DNA of 64,000 nt, taken from contig CM028884.1 of the NCBI GenBank assembly GCA_016801885.1, forward strand, positions 2,852,001 through 2,916,000, given 5' to 3'. The DNA is from Toxotes chatareus. Its lineage: Eukaryota > Chordata > Actinopteri > Toxotidae. Within the stretch, counting starts at the first letter, position 1; each line of letters begins with the position of its first letter. A program made the translations under genes and the position numbers. Below, one piece after another: positions 49,566-62,644 of this stretch. The notes under the pieces were generated by a model, which did no database searches, was not told the origin of the DNA, and saw nothing but the letters and a program-made list of their open reading frames with translations.

Positions 49566-49945
49566 TCACAATTCCAGATCCCTTAACAAACTCCCTCCCA
49601 TACTCACTTTCTTCCTCTCCTGTGACCACTTCACCTCTGTCCTCCAGAGCTTTCGCAGTCTCTCTGTCCCATAGTGATCACGGTCTAACTCCCTCTCACT
49701 GGACTCAAAGTCTTCCATAACCAGGCCCTCTCCTGTCTTCTCCACTGACACACGCCTTCCTGCAGCCTCCATTCATCTGATACCAACCTCTTGTCCCCAC
49801 CAGCTGGGACTAAGTGCCAGTCTTGGGGTGTCAGGACTTTCTTCCCTCTGGAACAGCCTCCCCTCACACATCCTTGACTGCATCAAGTTACTCATTTTTC
49901 TAGAACTGCTTTCAGTATTTAATTTAATGTCCTCTGCCACCTAAG
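49566..49945 (+). mobile_element. 3' fragment of an L2/Rex-type LINE
   Basis: Pyrimidine-rich sense-strand sequence whose broken frames end SLWNSLPSH-like (SGTASPHTSLTAS, about 49850-49885). This is the APKLWNSLPxxIRxxxSxxxFKxxLKTHLF tail found at the end of L2-clade ORF2 proteins. Only the last few hundred bases remain, with frameshifts; it is 5'-truncated, as LINE copies often are. Confidence 0.5.
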
Positions 49946-52900
49946 GTGCTTTTACTTTTTCTTTTGTGGTGTTTTTATTTGTGTGTTGCATCGGCTGTAT
50001 TCATTTCTTGTCTAATGTTTGCAAGACTGATGAAAATATAATTTCCGACTACTTCAGGGTTCAACACGCCCAGATATTCTGTGCTTTTCCACACTTTGGT
50101 GATGTGTTAAATGCAGATTTAATTTGGAACCAGGCAAACCATTTAGAGCTGAGTCCGTTCAAAGGATGTGAGTTGAACTCTCTCACAAATCTCAGGACGT
50201 TTAAGCAAATCTTCAAAGTCTGTTCTCTGGATAATCTGTTCTGTTCTGTTAACGGGATTGTTACAGTGGCTTCTCAGCTCACGCATCATTTAAGCAGCCA
50301 GAACACACACAGTAGTGGCACATTTGTTTGCACGGCATGTGAACGTAACCAGATGTGACAAAAACAAACCTCTCTATTGGTCAAGTTGTAGAGTCCAGTC
50401 CAGTCATCTTTACCAACTTTACCTGCCTAGTTTTCAGCTCTGAAGAAGAAACAACAGTTTAAGGTACAGTTGTGTTAAACTATTTTCCACAATTTAACAA
50501 AAGGAGAGTTTATGAGATGAAGACAGAGAGAGGGAGCTGTTGGCCCTTTGGCTACATTTACCAGCTCAGATCTCAAGGATCTTGGTTTTGTAGAGAAGTT
50601 GATGAAACTACTTTGAAAGTAGTTTCAAAGTTAGGAAAACATTTTTACCCAGTCTGACTGTTTTCCTTATTTACTCTTTTACACTGAGGCTGTTGGGTCA
50701 GTGGTTCTTCCACTAGAGGGCAGAGAAGATCCATGTATCCATCTATCATCCATCCATCCATCTCGTGTGGAAATCCACTTTCAGAAAGTCAGACATTTAA
50801 TCTGGAATCAATTAAAACTGTGAACTCTGCAGGGTGTGGTTCAGTTCACTCACAAATGTAGTGGAGTGAAAAGCACTGTTTCCCTTCTAATGTAGTTGAT
50901 TAAAAATATAAAGTATCATAGAATGGAAACAATTAAAATCTATGCATGAGACCAACTGAACTTACAGTGCAGCCATGTTCTGTCCGTATGAACAAATGCT
51001 TGTATTTCAGTGGTTCCTGCTAACCTAACATTACTGCAGCTCCCTGTGCTGCTCGCTGCAGAGAAAAGGAAGGTAGAGCTACAAGTCCAGAGGCTAAAGC
51101 ATCTTCTGAACAAGAGATATTTTGGGCAGCTGTTGAATAAGACTTAATTATTAAAACATGTCCATTCATCCATCTTTCACATTGTTGCGTAGTTTTTATT
51201 TAATGACAAAAAATGTAATACATTTCATCACAGTTCTTGGGTTTGAAGGTTACTTGGATATTTTTTCAGGCGAGAAAAGAAGCGTTCAGATCTTAAATAG
51301 ATCCCAGGTGAACAGAGCATTAAAAAAAATGCCCTGATCCTTAAGATCAGCTCAGGACATCTCCAGTATCTGTACATCTAAGAGCCCCAACATCCCCAGA
51401 GGCACATCACCACTGCTGTTAAACTGTCCAATAAAATGTGTATTTATTATGTATCCAGCTTTAACCTCAGACAAACTGGCAACAACTAATATGATATTTC
51501 AAGTCTGAGACCAAAATTTACCTCCCACAAGGAATTTTAAGATACATTAAAATGCTATGGACAATAGAGCCTTTGGTAAATTACCAAAGGGCTTATCTAT
51601 GATGGTCTTTTTGGGAGCCGCACTGCGAGCTGCTGAGACGACCACCTGTCTCAGCAGGAAGTGGGCGTCCTCGACTGAGCCTCTCCCTTCCTCCCTGCCA
51701 GGTCTGAAGGTTACAGCATTCTCTCCCACAGGACCTTCCAGAGAATCTGTTTGCTTTCTGAGCTGTCCACATCAGCCTGCCTGTCCTCCCTGCTGTAGCT
51801 TTACCCCCTCATCACCGTCTGCTCTACTGGCCTCTCCGCAGACATTACTGAGAGGCTTCAGCTTTTCAATTAAATTTTGTTTGACTGGAGTGATTATATG
51901 GGACAGAGTAAGGAGTATCTTCTTATTTTCTTAAATAACACACTATTTTTTGTCATCTTTAAACCCATTCCACTGCACAGTCTATTTTTCAAGGTCATGA
52001 TTTACTTCATTGTGAGCTCAAGATCCCTTTTTGTGCACACAGGGCGACTGCTGTGTAGTGGCTAATTTGTATAGATTATGTGCACACATTCATTAGAGTA
52101 CTAGTCCCTCAGTCTACAGTACAGACTCTACATTTAGTGCTCGGGGTAATTCAGAACAGCCCTCCCCTGAGATCAAATGCTGTGCGAATTGATTTGATGT
52201 TTGGTGAAGTCTTTCACTGTAGCTGACGCTCCTTTCTCAGACTGCCATGATCACTCTGTCTTCTCAGCTATTCTTCTTTTATCAAACAAACTGAACTGGT
52301 GATAACTATTTTTTTCTTTCTCTATTTCTTTTTGCACCATATGTCCTTTGCTGCTGATTTGAAAAACTTCGTTCAGTTCATAGATTCGTAGTCACTGAGT
52401 TTGTAGGATGTTCACTTTTCCCCCTCAGATACATTAATAGCCACAACAAGTAAGTGAACACGTTAAAGTTAACACAGTCTGGCGGTCAGTGTGGATTCTG
52501 TCTGTTGCTATTCGGACTGTCACTGTTCACTTCAGTACTAATCTAGTCTATACAATACAAGCTCTGTACATAAGGTTAATTGCTCAGCAGCCTATTATTT
52601 CCGACGCATCATGTTACGATTATTTCTGTCAGTCAGATTTGTTCGTACTAAAACACCTCTAGTCTGATGGAAATGTCATTAGTTTTGCAAACGTTCGATA
52701 ATAAACCCCTAGGCAAATAAAAATGCCAATTATTCCCTACACATTTATGGCAGACGTACACTGTTACTGCTTTGTGCTGTCTACTGTTAATGCCAGTAAC
52801 ATATTGTTTTAATAATACACACAAAAACATCTTCAAAAAACATAAAAAAAAAGCCAAATATCTCCAGTCTGAAGAGTTAGTCGATGCACTCATTAAGGCT

Positions 52901-53293
52901 ACATGAATAAATATCCATGTACAGAAGTTTTGGTGCACTTTTGGTGTGTTTGTTTTGCACTTGGCTTTTCCTCAGAGCTCTGACTGGACTTCTGTTGATC
53001 AGCATGAAGCTCTGGTTGCTCTTTAGTTACAGGGTCTTTAGTTTCAATGACTCCATACTTTCTTACATAGTGTTTAAAACATAGAATCAACTTCAGGTAA
53101 TATACAAAGTGCTGAGGGCCCTGAAAGTCTTTTTTTTCACACTGTCACTTGCTCGGGAACAGAACAAGCTGCACCATCTCCTTTTTCCTTTGTCTCATTT
53201 TTTCAGACTGCTTAGTCATGCACATACTGGATGTGTTGATTTGTGTGTGGGCATCACATCAGTGTCAGTGGGAAAAACCCATATCAGTCAAAC

Positions 53294-53335
<42 letters not shown>

Positions 53336-53614
53336 ACAGCATGTAATCGTTTTGGGGGTGAAGTCCACTTTTCTGTGGTTCCTGGCAACACAGGCTTTCT
53401 GCTGCAAGCTAAGCCAAGTCAACAACCACCTAAAAGAGGGCAAACTTAAAGTCCCATCATTCCATTGGCTCCAGTCCATTTTTCTCTTCCTGTAAGTCTA
53501 TCACAGTTATATAATCTGCTCATTAAAGCCTTTTGATGTTCCTCCTCTTTTCCTCACAGCAACTTGCGATCCAGAAGTTAAAAGCTCAGAATGAATCATG
53601 TAACATGCGGCAGC
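49946..53614. other. Convergent intergenic region / pkp3 3' side
   Basis: Lies between C16orf87 and the last pkp3 exon and must hold the pkp3 3'-UTR, whose end I cannot place. It contains perfect small inverted repeats (50603-50627, 51570-51590), an (ATCC)n patch (50742-50763), a GC-rich open patch (51545-51860) and a (CA)n run (53296-53337). No gene with splice support. Confidence 0.45.
53296..53337 (+). repeat. (CA)n microsatellite
   Basis: About 20 CA units with one AAAC interruption near the 3' end. Confidence 0.95.
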
Positions 53615-56600
53615 CTAGATGCTGGCATCTGTGAAGTCTTGTCTGGTAAATCCTTTCTGAAAAACCCAAAGAAACAAATATAAGCAAACAAACGGTAAAC
53701 ATGTTCCCAAAGAATGATGCAGTGTCAGACTGGGTTAGACATTCACACTGAGCAGCTTCAAGTTAGTTACCTTCCTGGTTAGATTTATTGTAATGCACTT
53801 TTCACCTGCATATCTGAAACTTAATTTACTTCAAATGTCAATGTGGCCCTGGAATAACTTACTAAATATGTGATTATTGTTTAATGAATTATTAAGCGTC
53901 TTGTCTTCATCTTTTTTATTGTGGGTTCAAGAAAAGAAAAATGAATGGGCAAACAGATTCTAACTCAACACACAAATGCATATTCTATCCTGCTACTTTA
54001 TTTTTCATGTTAACCAGTGTTTTTATTAATCTGATATTTGGGGACAATGGAACAAGCTGGAAATTAAATATTCAATCATGTTAGCAACCAGCTGCCTATT
54101 TACACACCCATCAGATACAGAGCAACATTAGCGTTCATGTGGAGTCATGTTTTTGGACTCCTTACAAATCCAAGTCTAACATTCACTCTTCTTTTAGCTC
54201 TGGTTTTGTTTCCACCAGCTCCTGAAAGGAACACCTGCCTCTTTTAGCTGCGAAAAGCTCCACTATGTTCACCAGCTACTCACTAACATTGTCTGTCTGC
54301 TGTTTGGTGCTTCACAGGCCGTGCACAGTGGGCTTACTAAACCCTTTGCACTGAAAAGAGCTGCCTGCTGCTGCTGCTGTTGGAAAAAGTTTTTGTGTGT
54401 GCAGAAACTGGACCAAAACTGTGACGCTGCTGAAAGACGAAATGCTGTGCAGACCTGAGGGGAAGTCGGGCGATACTCCTCTGTGGGTTCATCACTAAGA
54501 GCAAAACCTTTCCTGTCAGACATAAACACTTGATCCACTGGTAAGAGAGATGTCTTTCTTTTAAGATGAGGAAATATTTTGCTGGCAGTCATTTCATTCA
54601 GAGGGTAGCTCTGAGGTAAAGCTCATGGGTAGTTAAAAATGGAAAGGATTTGCCCCCTGGGAACCAAGAACAACCACAGCAAATTTCATGGAAGCCTGTC
54701 CACTGGTTTTTGTTTTGGATCAGTTTGTTTGCACTGTGACTAGTGAAGACAGCCCAGAGTGTGAAGCAGCTTTTGTTTTGTTTTGGCAGGACGAGTAACT
54801 GTTATTCTACAGGAGGAGAATAAGAGCCACTGCCAAGTTCACCTAACCACACTCTTCTTTTATTCTTCCCAGAAGGCACAAAAGAGAAAAATGTCTCAGC
54901 CAAAGTCTCATTCCTGCTGAGAGTTGGTCACCCAAAAACTAAAACCCAACAAAGCCCCAGGCCAGACACAAGTCGAACTTTCAGGAGATAAAGCAGAAGC
55001 AGAGGAGTGTCGTCACAATGTTAGACAAAAGATAAAAATGTTTAGGTTTGTTAAATCTCTAAAATCATGCAAGTGCAGTTTTGATATCGTCAGTTTTTCT
55101 GTGTGCTCACTCCACTTCCAATTAGAAAACCCTTACCAGCAGGCATTAAAGGAGTAAAGTATTATCTAATATAATCCAGGCTGCTGTAATCCTGTTAGCC
55201 ACTCTCGGTACAGTTTGTTCTTAGTTGTATTTTAAATTAGTTTCACATATTTTAGTTCGTTCACAATTTCAATAATTCTCACTGTGCTGTGGAAGAAATC
55301 ATTCTTCAGTGTGTGACATGACAGAAAGAGACCAAGCTACCAGAACTTTGGCAACTCTACAATCTATTTGCTAACAGCTACTGAGAATGTATCTGCAGTT
55401 ACAGAGCAGAGTATCCCTAGATAAGGCATGAATAGAAGCTAACAATGTCCAGGCTTTCAGAACAGAGTGAAAGATGGAGGAGTAGGACCAATGGGAAGAG
55501 GGGAGTGGAGGTCAAGTGGGATAAAAAACAGATGTGTGCAAAACATCAACCAGAAAACCATCTGGTGAAGACAGACGTTTAGAGCACAGTGTCAGCCAAC
55601 ACCCACACATTCTGCATTTTAACTTCAGGCTCGTCTTCATTCAAACGTAACAAGATAAAATATCAGATAAACAGTGCAGCGTTGTTTTTTGCTTCTGTGT
55701 CTCAAATGTGCTTTGTCAGTCAGTAAGAACGCCCATTTAACACAACAGCAATCATCTAAGATAATTATTTACACCTTACAATATCTGTATATAAATCAAT
55801 ATATTAATTAATATATGAATACATGTAAATATGTATATTTAAAGTTTAAGTTGACACCATTACTCTTGATAGCCAGAGTTTAGTTGTTTTTTTTTTCTTC
55901 TCCATCATTGTTGGTGGACAGCATACTGAATTTCCAAGTTGTTGTTTACTAAAATATTAACATATATATGTTTGTCAATTACAGATAAAAGCAAGGGAAA
56001 AATCTGTAAGTTCATTTAATGTAAGCTTTAGCTAAGGTGCTGTGGCTATCTCACCAAGTAGGATGCACTTGATATAGCTCTCTTGCTTCAGCTGTCTAGT
56101 TTGCTGTCTCTGTGTGGCACAGAGTGCAGTGAATGCCACAGTGAGTCCTCAGCCTGCAGATTACCAATACAAAGTTCAGATACTGCAGCAAATACAGCAC
56201 AGTACAAACTGTGGAGAGATATGGGGATACTGTGTCAAGAAAACACAGGACTTTGACATGGGAGACTGTTGTTTGTTTCCTGTTTGTGGCATCATTGTTT
56301 ATTTTGACCGTGACTATTGAACAAATTGACTGTGTTCATCATTATAACCATGATGATAAATGTCCTCTAACCTTAATGAAGTACTTCTTTCTAATTCATC
56401 ATATTCTCCTAATATGATGTTGTAGGTTATTCTAACCTACATGTTTACTATGTAACTCATAGTTATGTTTTTCTTGCTACTATTGGTGTTAGGTTTGGCT
56501 TGCAGTTAGTTTCTGTGAGTTCAAACTGAGCTTTGAATCCATACTTTTCTATGGGTATAACACTATACAGTACGGAGGAAAGAAACTATTCACCAAGGCT

Positions 56601-59600
56601 TTGAGTACCAGGTGGCATAGTTGATCTCATCTCTGAGCCTCAACTTAAGCTCATCCAGAACCACTCCATGGCAGCACTGTAGAGATCACCGAAAGGAATT
56701 AATTAATGTTTTGGCTGCATTCAGCTCTCATGACCAAAGCCAAAGGCCTTCGAGTTACTGTCAGTCCTTTTCTGAATGCTTAAGAATGTGGACCTTCTTG
56801 CATGACAGAGCACAAATACACAGAGTTACAGGCCTCACTGCTGCTGGCCAACAGAAACTCCTTAGCTCTACAGAGTGCTTTTTTTTTTTTTACTTAACCT
56901 GTTTGATGCAGACAGACTATGGTGTGTGATGACTGGTTTACAATGCTTCAAAGTTCACTCCAACATACAAAAATTTGTGTGAGATCATGTGAATCTGTAG
57001 GTGCGCTATGGCAAGAAACCCTACCTCCGAATCCCAATCCACCAATCTCCAAAGTTAAAATGGAAGAAGTTAATATCAACCTTCTGCCTGCAACCTTTAA
57101 TTCTACTGGCTGGAGGCTTGGTGCCCAACAAGGACTTTGTTAAAGCTACATTGATTGGCTCAAATAACTGCTTGTAATGTGAAATGGGCCACTCCTAGTG
57201 ATGAACACTCAATTATCACCTCATGTCGCAGTTCCTTTGGTTCTTGGGTGCTTTTCAAAATCGTTTAGTATGTTTTGTCTGGGCCTCAAACTTTGATCAA
57301 ATCAGCCTCATTTCTAGATGTCAGTGACGGCAAAAAAACTACTGTACACTACCTGCCCATTACCAAACAGAACACAGATAAAAGTCAGAGACTGGCTTGC
57401 AGGTGAATATAGTGGAGTGTTCAGCAGCTCAAGAGCCAGATATTTCCCTCAGGAACTGGCGGAAATCAAACAAGAACTAAAAGAAGAGTAAATATCACAA
57501 AAGTGTGTCTCTGTGCCGTCATGACGCTGAACCCAAAGAAAGTTTCTCCAAGACCACAAAGTATATCTTCCCTCATCTAAATACTGGACTTCGTTTGTCA
57601 GGTGGACACATGTTCATTTAATTCCAAATGAACATTAATGTTGCTTTCTTTGTGCTGAGTGTGTAAATAATAATAACTTCATAAAACAGTTTACTGTTTT
57701 ATACTGACAGTAATTCCACTCTTGCAGGACTTCCTGCTTTTCTCTGATATAATTGAAGTCTCTTTGGACTTTGGACTAATTTGAAGACATCACCTTGGGC
57801 TCTGTGAAATTATGGAAAGCATTTTTCACTATTACCTGACATTATATAGTCTAAACAATTAATAAAAAATCAACTCATTAATCAACAATAAAAGATTAGA
57901 TAGTTTTTGTCCTTTTCTCTCTCTCACGTGCTTGTTGCTGCTTAGCCAGCATTTAACAAAGGTGGCAGTTGTGTTTACAATATTTGAATGATTTTGCATA
58001 ATGTCTCTTGATATCAGCAGCTGTGGATCTCACCAGTTTGTAGTCCTTGTGTAGCTTGTTGTACTGGAACATGTTGAAGAGGACAGTTGAGGCCGCTCTG
58101 GCAGCTTTTACACTCCCAGAGCTAAACCAGGACACAGTAACAGACAGTGAGAAACAAGGAGGACTAACAAGGAGGAAATACCAGAGCATACGCAGTACAC
58201 TGAACACTTTAAAACGACTGAAAATGAGCAAAAGGTTACATTTTTGTGTGGTCAGTGGCCAGTGGAGAGAGCAGTAACATCTCCAATGTCATTAATAGGA
58301 AACTGAGGTCACTGAGAAGTCACAGCTTTGGTGTAAGTGAAAGACTGTAGAACCTAAACATACTGAGCAATCATAAGGAACATGAAGAGCGGGCTTTCTT
58401 TCAGTTTAATAGCTTTCATAGATTAATGAACATCATTGGTGAGTTAATTTTTTTTTAAATTTATGCTACTTTCTAAAGCAGCAGCTCAGTTTTGTCGCTG
58501 CACTACACTGATATTTTCAGTATTACAGTGGAAGTCAGTCCTACCTGTTATCATGGAATGACTTAATGCCCACTAGTTTCGGGATGCCATTGAAATACGT
58601 GATGTCACGTGCTGCCAGGGAACTGCAGGCGACCAGGTGATTGAGTGCTCCACAGATGTTGACCACCACCTCACTTGATGGCGTCTTCTGATGGCCATCA
58701 GAGGGCAGCTTGGACACCAGAAAACTCACCATGTTCTTAGCTGATTGGACAAAGAGCAAAGGTTCCAACAGAACTGATTATAGATGAATTCTCTGACCTT
58801 TCAGTAATTTCAGCCTTTGAAACTAACACTCGTTCTTAAAGGGGCAATTCCACCAATTTTACACATCACGTTCTGCCTAGGTAGATAAACTGATAGAATG
58901 TGTCAGTAGAGGCTGTTTCAACCGTAAATAAAAGTCCATGGGGCATTCCAGGTTCGAACCCCGGTCTGGGCTCTTCTGTGTAGAGTTTGCATGTTCTCCC
59001 TGTGCCTGCGTGGGTTTTCTCCGGGTACTCCGGCTTCCTCCCACAATCCCAAATACATGCACATTAGGTTAATTTTTCAAAAGATGATAAAATAGTTAAT
59101 ATTGGTCCCATTATAACATTTAACATTTGGGAAGACCCATTATGTTCTTACGTTTGTAATCCTCTCATAAACTGGAAACTAGTTAGCCAGGCCGGCTAAC
59201 TTTAAAACTTATTGTTCATGTTATTCCAGAACCTGCAAAGTCATCAGCAGCTGCCACACACTCTGTGCTGTGTTTGTTGCGCATTATATTCTTAGCGAGA
59301 GTTTTTCAGCCTCAGAGGACAGGAACTCCTTCAGAGACCCTAGTTTGTGTCTTACCTGTGTGGTCTTTGTTGGTGGAGTGTCTGGCCAGATTTCTCAGCA
59401 GGCCAGTCAGAGGCCTCAGCTCCATTTCACTGTGGGTGTCTAACAGATCCAGCAGGATGGGCAGCATCTTCTCCTGCTCCATCACCACAGCACCCAGCAC
59501 TGAGGACCACTGGCAGAGAGGAGCACAGATCACGTGAGTCCGTACACGGACTCTATGCAGCAGCAAAAAAAAAAACAACTGACAGTTTATTTTGGAGTAT

Positions 59601-62600
59601 GAATATATACCCTGCCATCTCCTGTAGTGATATTTTGCAGGGCCCCTATGGCAGCCTCGCGGCTGTTGGAGCTGATGTCCCTGTTTTGCAGAACATGCTT
59701 GTACAGCCCCACCACCTTGGGGTGCCACAGCCACTCAGCTCCTTTAGGTTGTCGGGACATCTCAGACAGTATGGACAAATTCTGGTTACGCTGCTGTGGA
59801 GACGGTGAAAGAGAAAGAATTTTTTAAATTGTATTGTACTGTATAGTAACATACAGTTCATTGTGCTGTAGCTACACATCAGTGAGTTTATTATATTTTT
59901 CTCATATCACTTTTCTGATGAGAGTTTTTCTCTTGTATCAGCTAAATGTTATAGAGACTGTGCATCTGTGAGCCCTGTGCACAGGCTCTCAGGATCAGAC
60001 AGAACATTTATAACACACCCCCATCAGGATGGACACACCCAGCCCAGGAGGTGTGGATTAACACAAACAGCTCACACACACACACACACACCCATGATGT
60101 TATCAGCCATTCCTGCCAGGTTCTGCAGGGAAACAACAGGCCTCAACTTCTAAAGTCAAATCTGTCCAATACACTCTACTGTGAAGTCTTTTGTGTACAA
60201 GTTAATTTGGCCCCGTGGCGACATAGCAGGTCAAATGATATCTCGCATCATTACCTCCAGCAAATTTCATACATTTGTACGGTGATGATAGGATGTCTTC
60301 GTGTCAGACAGAAGTAGAAATAGCAGCTTCTCATTTCTAGCCTGAAATGACCACCTTTGCTCACAGATTTTATGAGCTAATATTAACTCCATTAGTTGAT
60401 CAAATCCATTATGTGCCATTAAATGTCTGTCTGACATTTCAAATGTGATTCCTTTTAAAACGAGAACCTTGTAAAATGGATCTTAAATATACTCCGTATG
60501 GCTTCACAGTCCTAAAGCTGCATGTCTGAAGCAAAAAGCAGCAGCAGCCTTGATAAACAGCATCACACCTGTGTCCCAGTGTAAAGCTAGTCTTTGTAAT
60601 ATAAGTATGATAAGGCTGTGATGAGACTTATTTCACTCTAACATAACCCTGTTTAGCTTACATACTTGGACAAACATGGCTGAGGTTAGATTTATGCTTC
60701 AGTGTTGAAACTTTCAGACCGTGTGTTTCACTTTGAATTGTAGCAGATAAACAGATCAACAAACTGTTTAATCAGTTCCTCACATTGTGCTCTTCTGTTT
60801 TTGGTTATGGAAAGGCTGAAGACACCACCCTCCTAACTCCTTTTATGCAGAGTTTCACTGTTATGTACGGCCCAATGCACATTGCTTCAGTATGTGGGGC
60901 AATACTAAGCTTGACAGGCCTGCGGTGCCTAGTTACCAGTGCAAAACTATGTTTGGACATTTGCTGTTGGGGGGGAGGGGTTTACACCGTGTGTTTGGCC
61001 ATTGGTTTTCTAGAAGGTAGGACCAGAGGTGGGTCAAGGGAAAAATTCAGACCAGAGCCCAGATATCATCCTTTGGAGACCCTGTTTTTTCCATACAAGC
61101 TTTCACAGTATTCTAAACAGGAAGTGTCAACATGTCTTTCTCCAGACTTAAGTGTCAATAGATGAACAGACAAAGGGACAGATCACTACCCTAAGACCAC
61201 ACTTAAGCTGGATTAAAATCCTCCCTGCTCACCCTTCATATCATCCAGTGAGTGATGTCCTCTAATCAAGGGTATATCACGTTAAAAAAAAACAACATAT
61301 GTAATGATACATATCTCCTCACTCTAAGGGTGACTATGGAAGAACATGCACAACAGTGGGCCTGATCTTTACTCTCCATTAGGCTCCAGTGCTTGCTGCT
61401 GAAGTGTGTAATTTGATCTGTAGCTTCTCTTGTGTTGTACTGAAAACTCCCTGTGGACCTGAGGCCACTTCTAGGGTTTCTATCTACTGGGCCACTTATT
61501 ATCATGGCTATTGCTGAGATTCCTAAGAGATGCCTGACCTGCTCTGTGTCAGAGGCTTGACCTAAAGCTGAACTTTTCAAGGCTCGATTAGTGAAACATT
61601 TTTAAAATCGCCTGCACGCAAACGACTCCAGTACATCACAGTTTAATGTTAAAAAATTCTAGATGTGTTATAATGATTGTGTATCTGACAAATAGCACCT
61701 GTGGTGAGGTGATGTACAGGCTACATCATACCTGGATACACGTAGCCTGAATACAATACAAGCAGCTCCCCAGATATATAGAGTTGCATCAGCGAGTGGG
61801 ATGTGAGGGGTGTGGCTAAGACATCCAAGTTGGATGAGCCTGGTCAGTATCACTGAAATGTTAAGTAATTACATACTCTGTCAACTTAATACAATTTTAT
61901 CTGTTTTTAGCCAAAGTCAGAGGAGTGAAGCCAAACATAAGAACCTGCTGTAACAAATCAATACACCCTTCATTAGTGGGATTGCATTCTTTTATTTGTT
62001 TAATATTTTATATGTCTGCCTTTATTATGATGATAGATTCAATCCTCCTGTTCATTCCAGCTCTTTGATGGATGGGGTTTGTTGCTCCACCTTCCACTTT
62101 AAAATACTCCTAAGTTGTTCTATTGGATTGAAGTCAGGGGGCATACATGGTCAGGTCATAGTTTTCACTTTTCTCTTCTTTACAAACTCTTGTGTGAATC
62201 CCCCTCGCAGTGTGCTTGGGATCATTGTCATGTTGGAAAATTTCTCTCCTGTCAAGCTTCTTGAGGCTGGTAGTCATCTCTTCATTCAGTATTTGGGTAT
62301 AAACCCTCATTCATAGTACCATCTATAAATGTTATCTCCCCTACACGTAGCATCATATCAGCAAACTCCCATCTCCATGTTCCACAGTCAGCACTGTGCA
62401 GTCACAGTAAACAGCACTGGGGCAGATGGTTTCATAATTGATGACAGGTGTGTAATTCCATGAGTGTGATGCATTTTACCTCAGTGTTTTTTTTGCCATA
62501 CAGAGTAAAGCAGCCGATGGCGGAACTGTCCCTGGAGGCAGAGTCTCTCGTTGGGCCCTCCAGACGGAGTCGGACTGAGGGAGGAAGCTCTGTGTACAGC

Positions 62601-62644
62601 TGGTAGGACAGATTCCTCATCACACACAGTGAATTCTCCAAACC
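53615..62644 (-). CDS. pkp3: Plakophilin-3, C-terminal exons (5' part outside window)
   Basis: Plakophilin-3 is an armadillo-repeat desmosomal plaque protein linking desmosomal cadherins to desmoplakin. Six minus-strand exons are present: 62644-62480, 59793-59611, 59509-59356, 58740-58545, 58121-58034, 53656-53615, with phases agreeing throughout. They encode about 242 residues of the arm domain and tail: ENSLCVMRNLSYQLY, then EWLWHPKVVGLYKHVLQ and ALQNITTGDGRWSSVLG, LRPLTGLLRNLARH, VNICGALNHLVACSSLAARD, and NMFQYNKLHKDYKL. The last exon is only 14 codons, KGFTRQDFTDASI and stop, isolated by a 4.4-kb intron; human PKP3 ends similarly (KGYRKEDFLGP from memory). The ENxLCVMRNLSY and QYNKLH blocks fit PKP3 better than PKP1, PKP2 or p120. 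Exon 59793 starts at a CAGCAG tandem acceptor. Two Tc1 relics sit in the introns at the right end. N-terminal exons must lie beyond 64000. Confidence 0.93.
53657..58033 (-). other. pkp3: pkp3 last intron (4.4 kb)
   Basis: Intron before the 14-codon last exon. Mostly AT-rich. A CTG/CAG-type patch lies near 54365 and a T run at 56879-56891. The stretch at about 56560-57150 looks like a dispersed repeat but gives no diagnostic motif. No nested gene is supported. Confidence 0.6.
58935..59090 (+). mobile_element. tRNA-type SINE fragment
   Basis: GGTTCGAACCCCG at 58951-58963 is an RNA polymerase III box B. It is followed by GTCTGGGCTCTTCTGTGTAG, GTTTGCATGTTCTCC, GCGTGGGTTTTCTCCGGGTA, CTCCGGCTTCCTCCCACA and ACATGCACATTAGGTTAATT, a body shared by many fish dispersed elements. 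No box A is seen upstream, so the copy is 5'-truncated. It lies in a pkp3 intron, antisense to the gene. Confidence 0.7.
59794..61855 (-). other. pkp3: pkp3 intron, left part
   Basis: Intron upstream of the exon starting at 59793. No exon or transposon I can name; the frames at 60785-61165 and 61266-61580 look like chance or repeat-derived sequence. Confidence 0.5.
60072..60091 (+). repeat. (CA)n microsatellite
   Basis: About ten CA units in the large pkp3 intron. Confidence 0.9.
61856..62440 (-). mobile_element. Tc1/mariner transposon relic, copy B
   Basis: Antisense copy of the element at 9295-10150. Shared stretches include the complements of GTTTATACCCAAATACTGAATG, of the segment with TAGATGGCACTATGAATG, of GGGGAGGTGACATT, and of ACATGGAGGTGAGAGTTTGC. 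A decayed DNDPKHT-equivalent lies near 62220 (plus reading CTTGGGATCATTGTCATG). It also keeps a 3' portion (61863-62110) lost or diverged in copy A. Many stops. Confidence 0.75.

Noticed and set aside
58951..58963. Possible tRNA gene (box B)
   Set aside because: No box A, no cloverleaf, and the downstream body is the common fish repeat; it is a SINE fragment.
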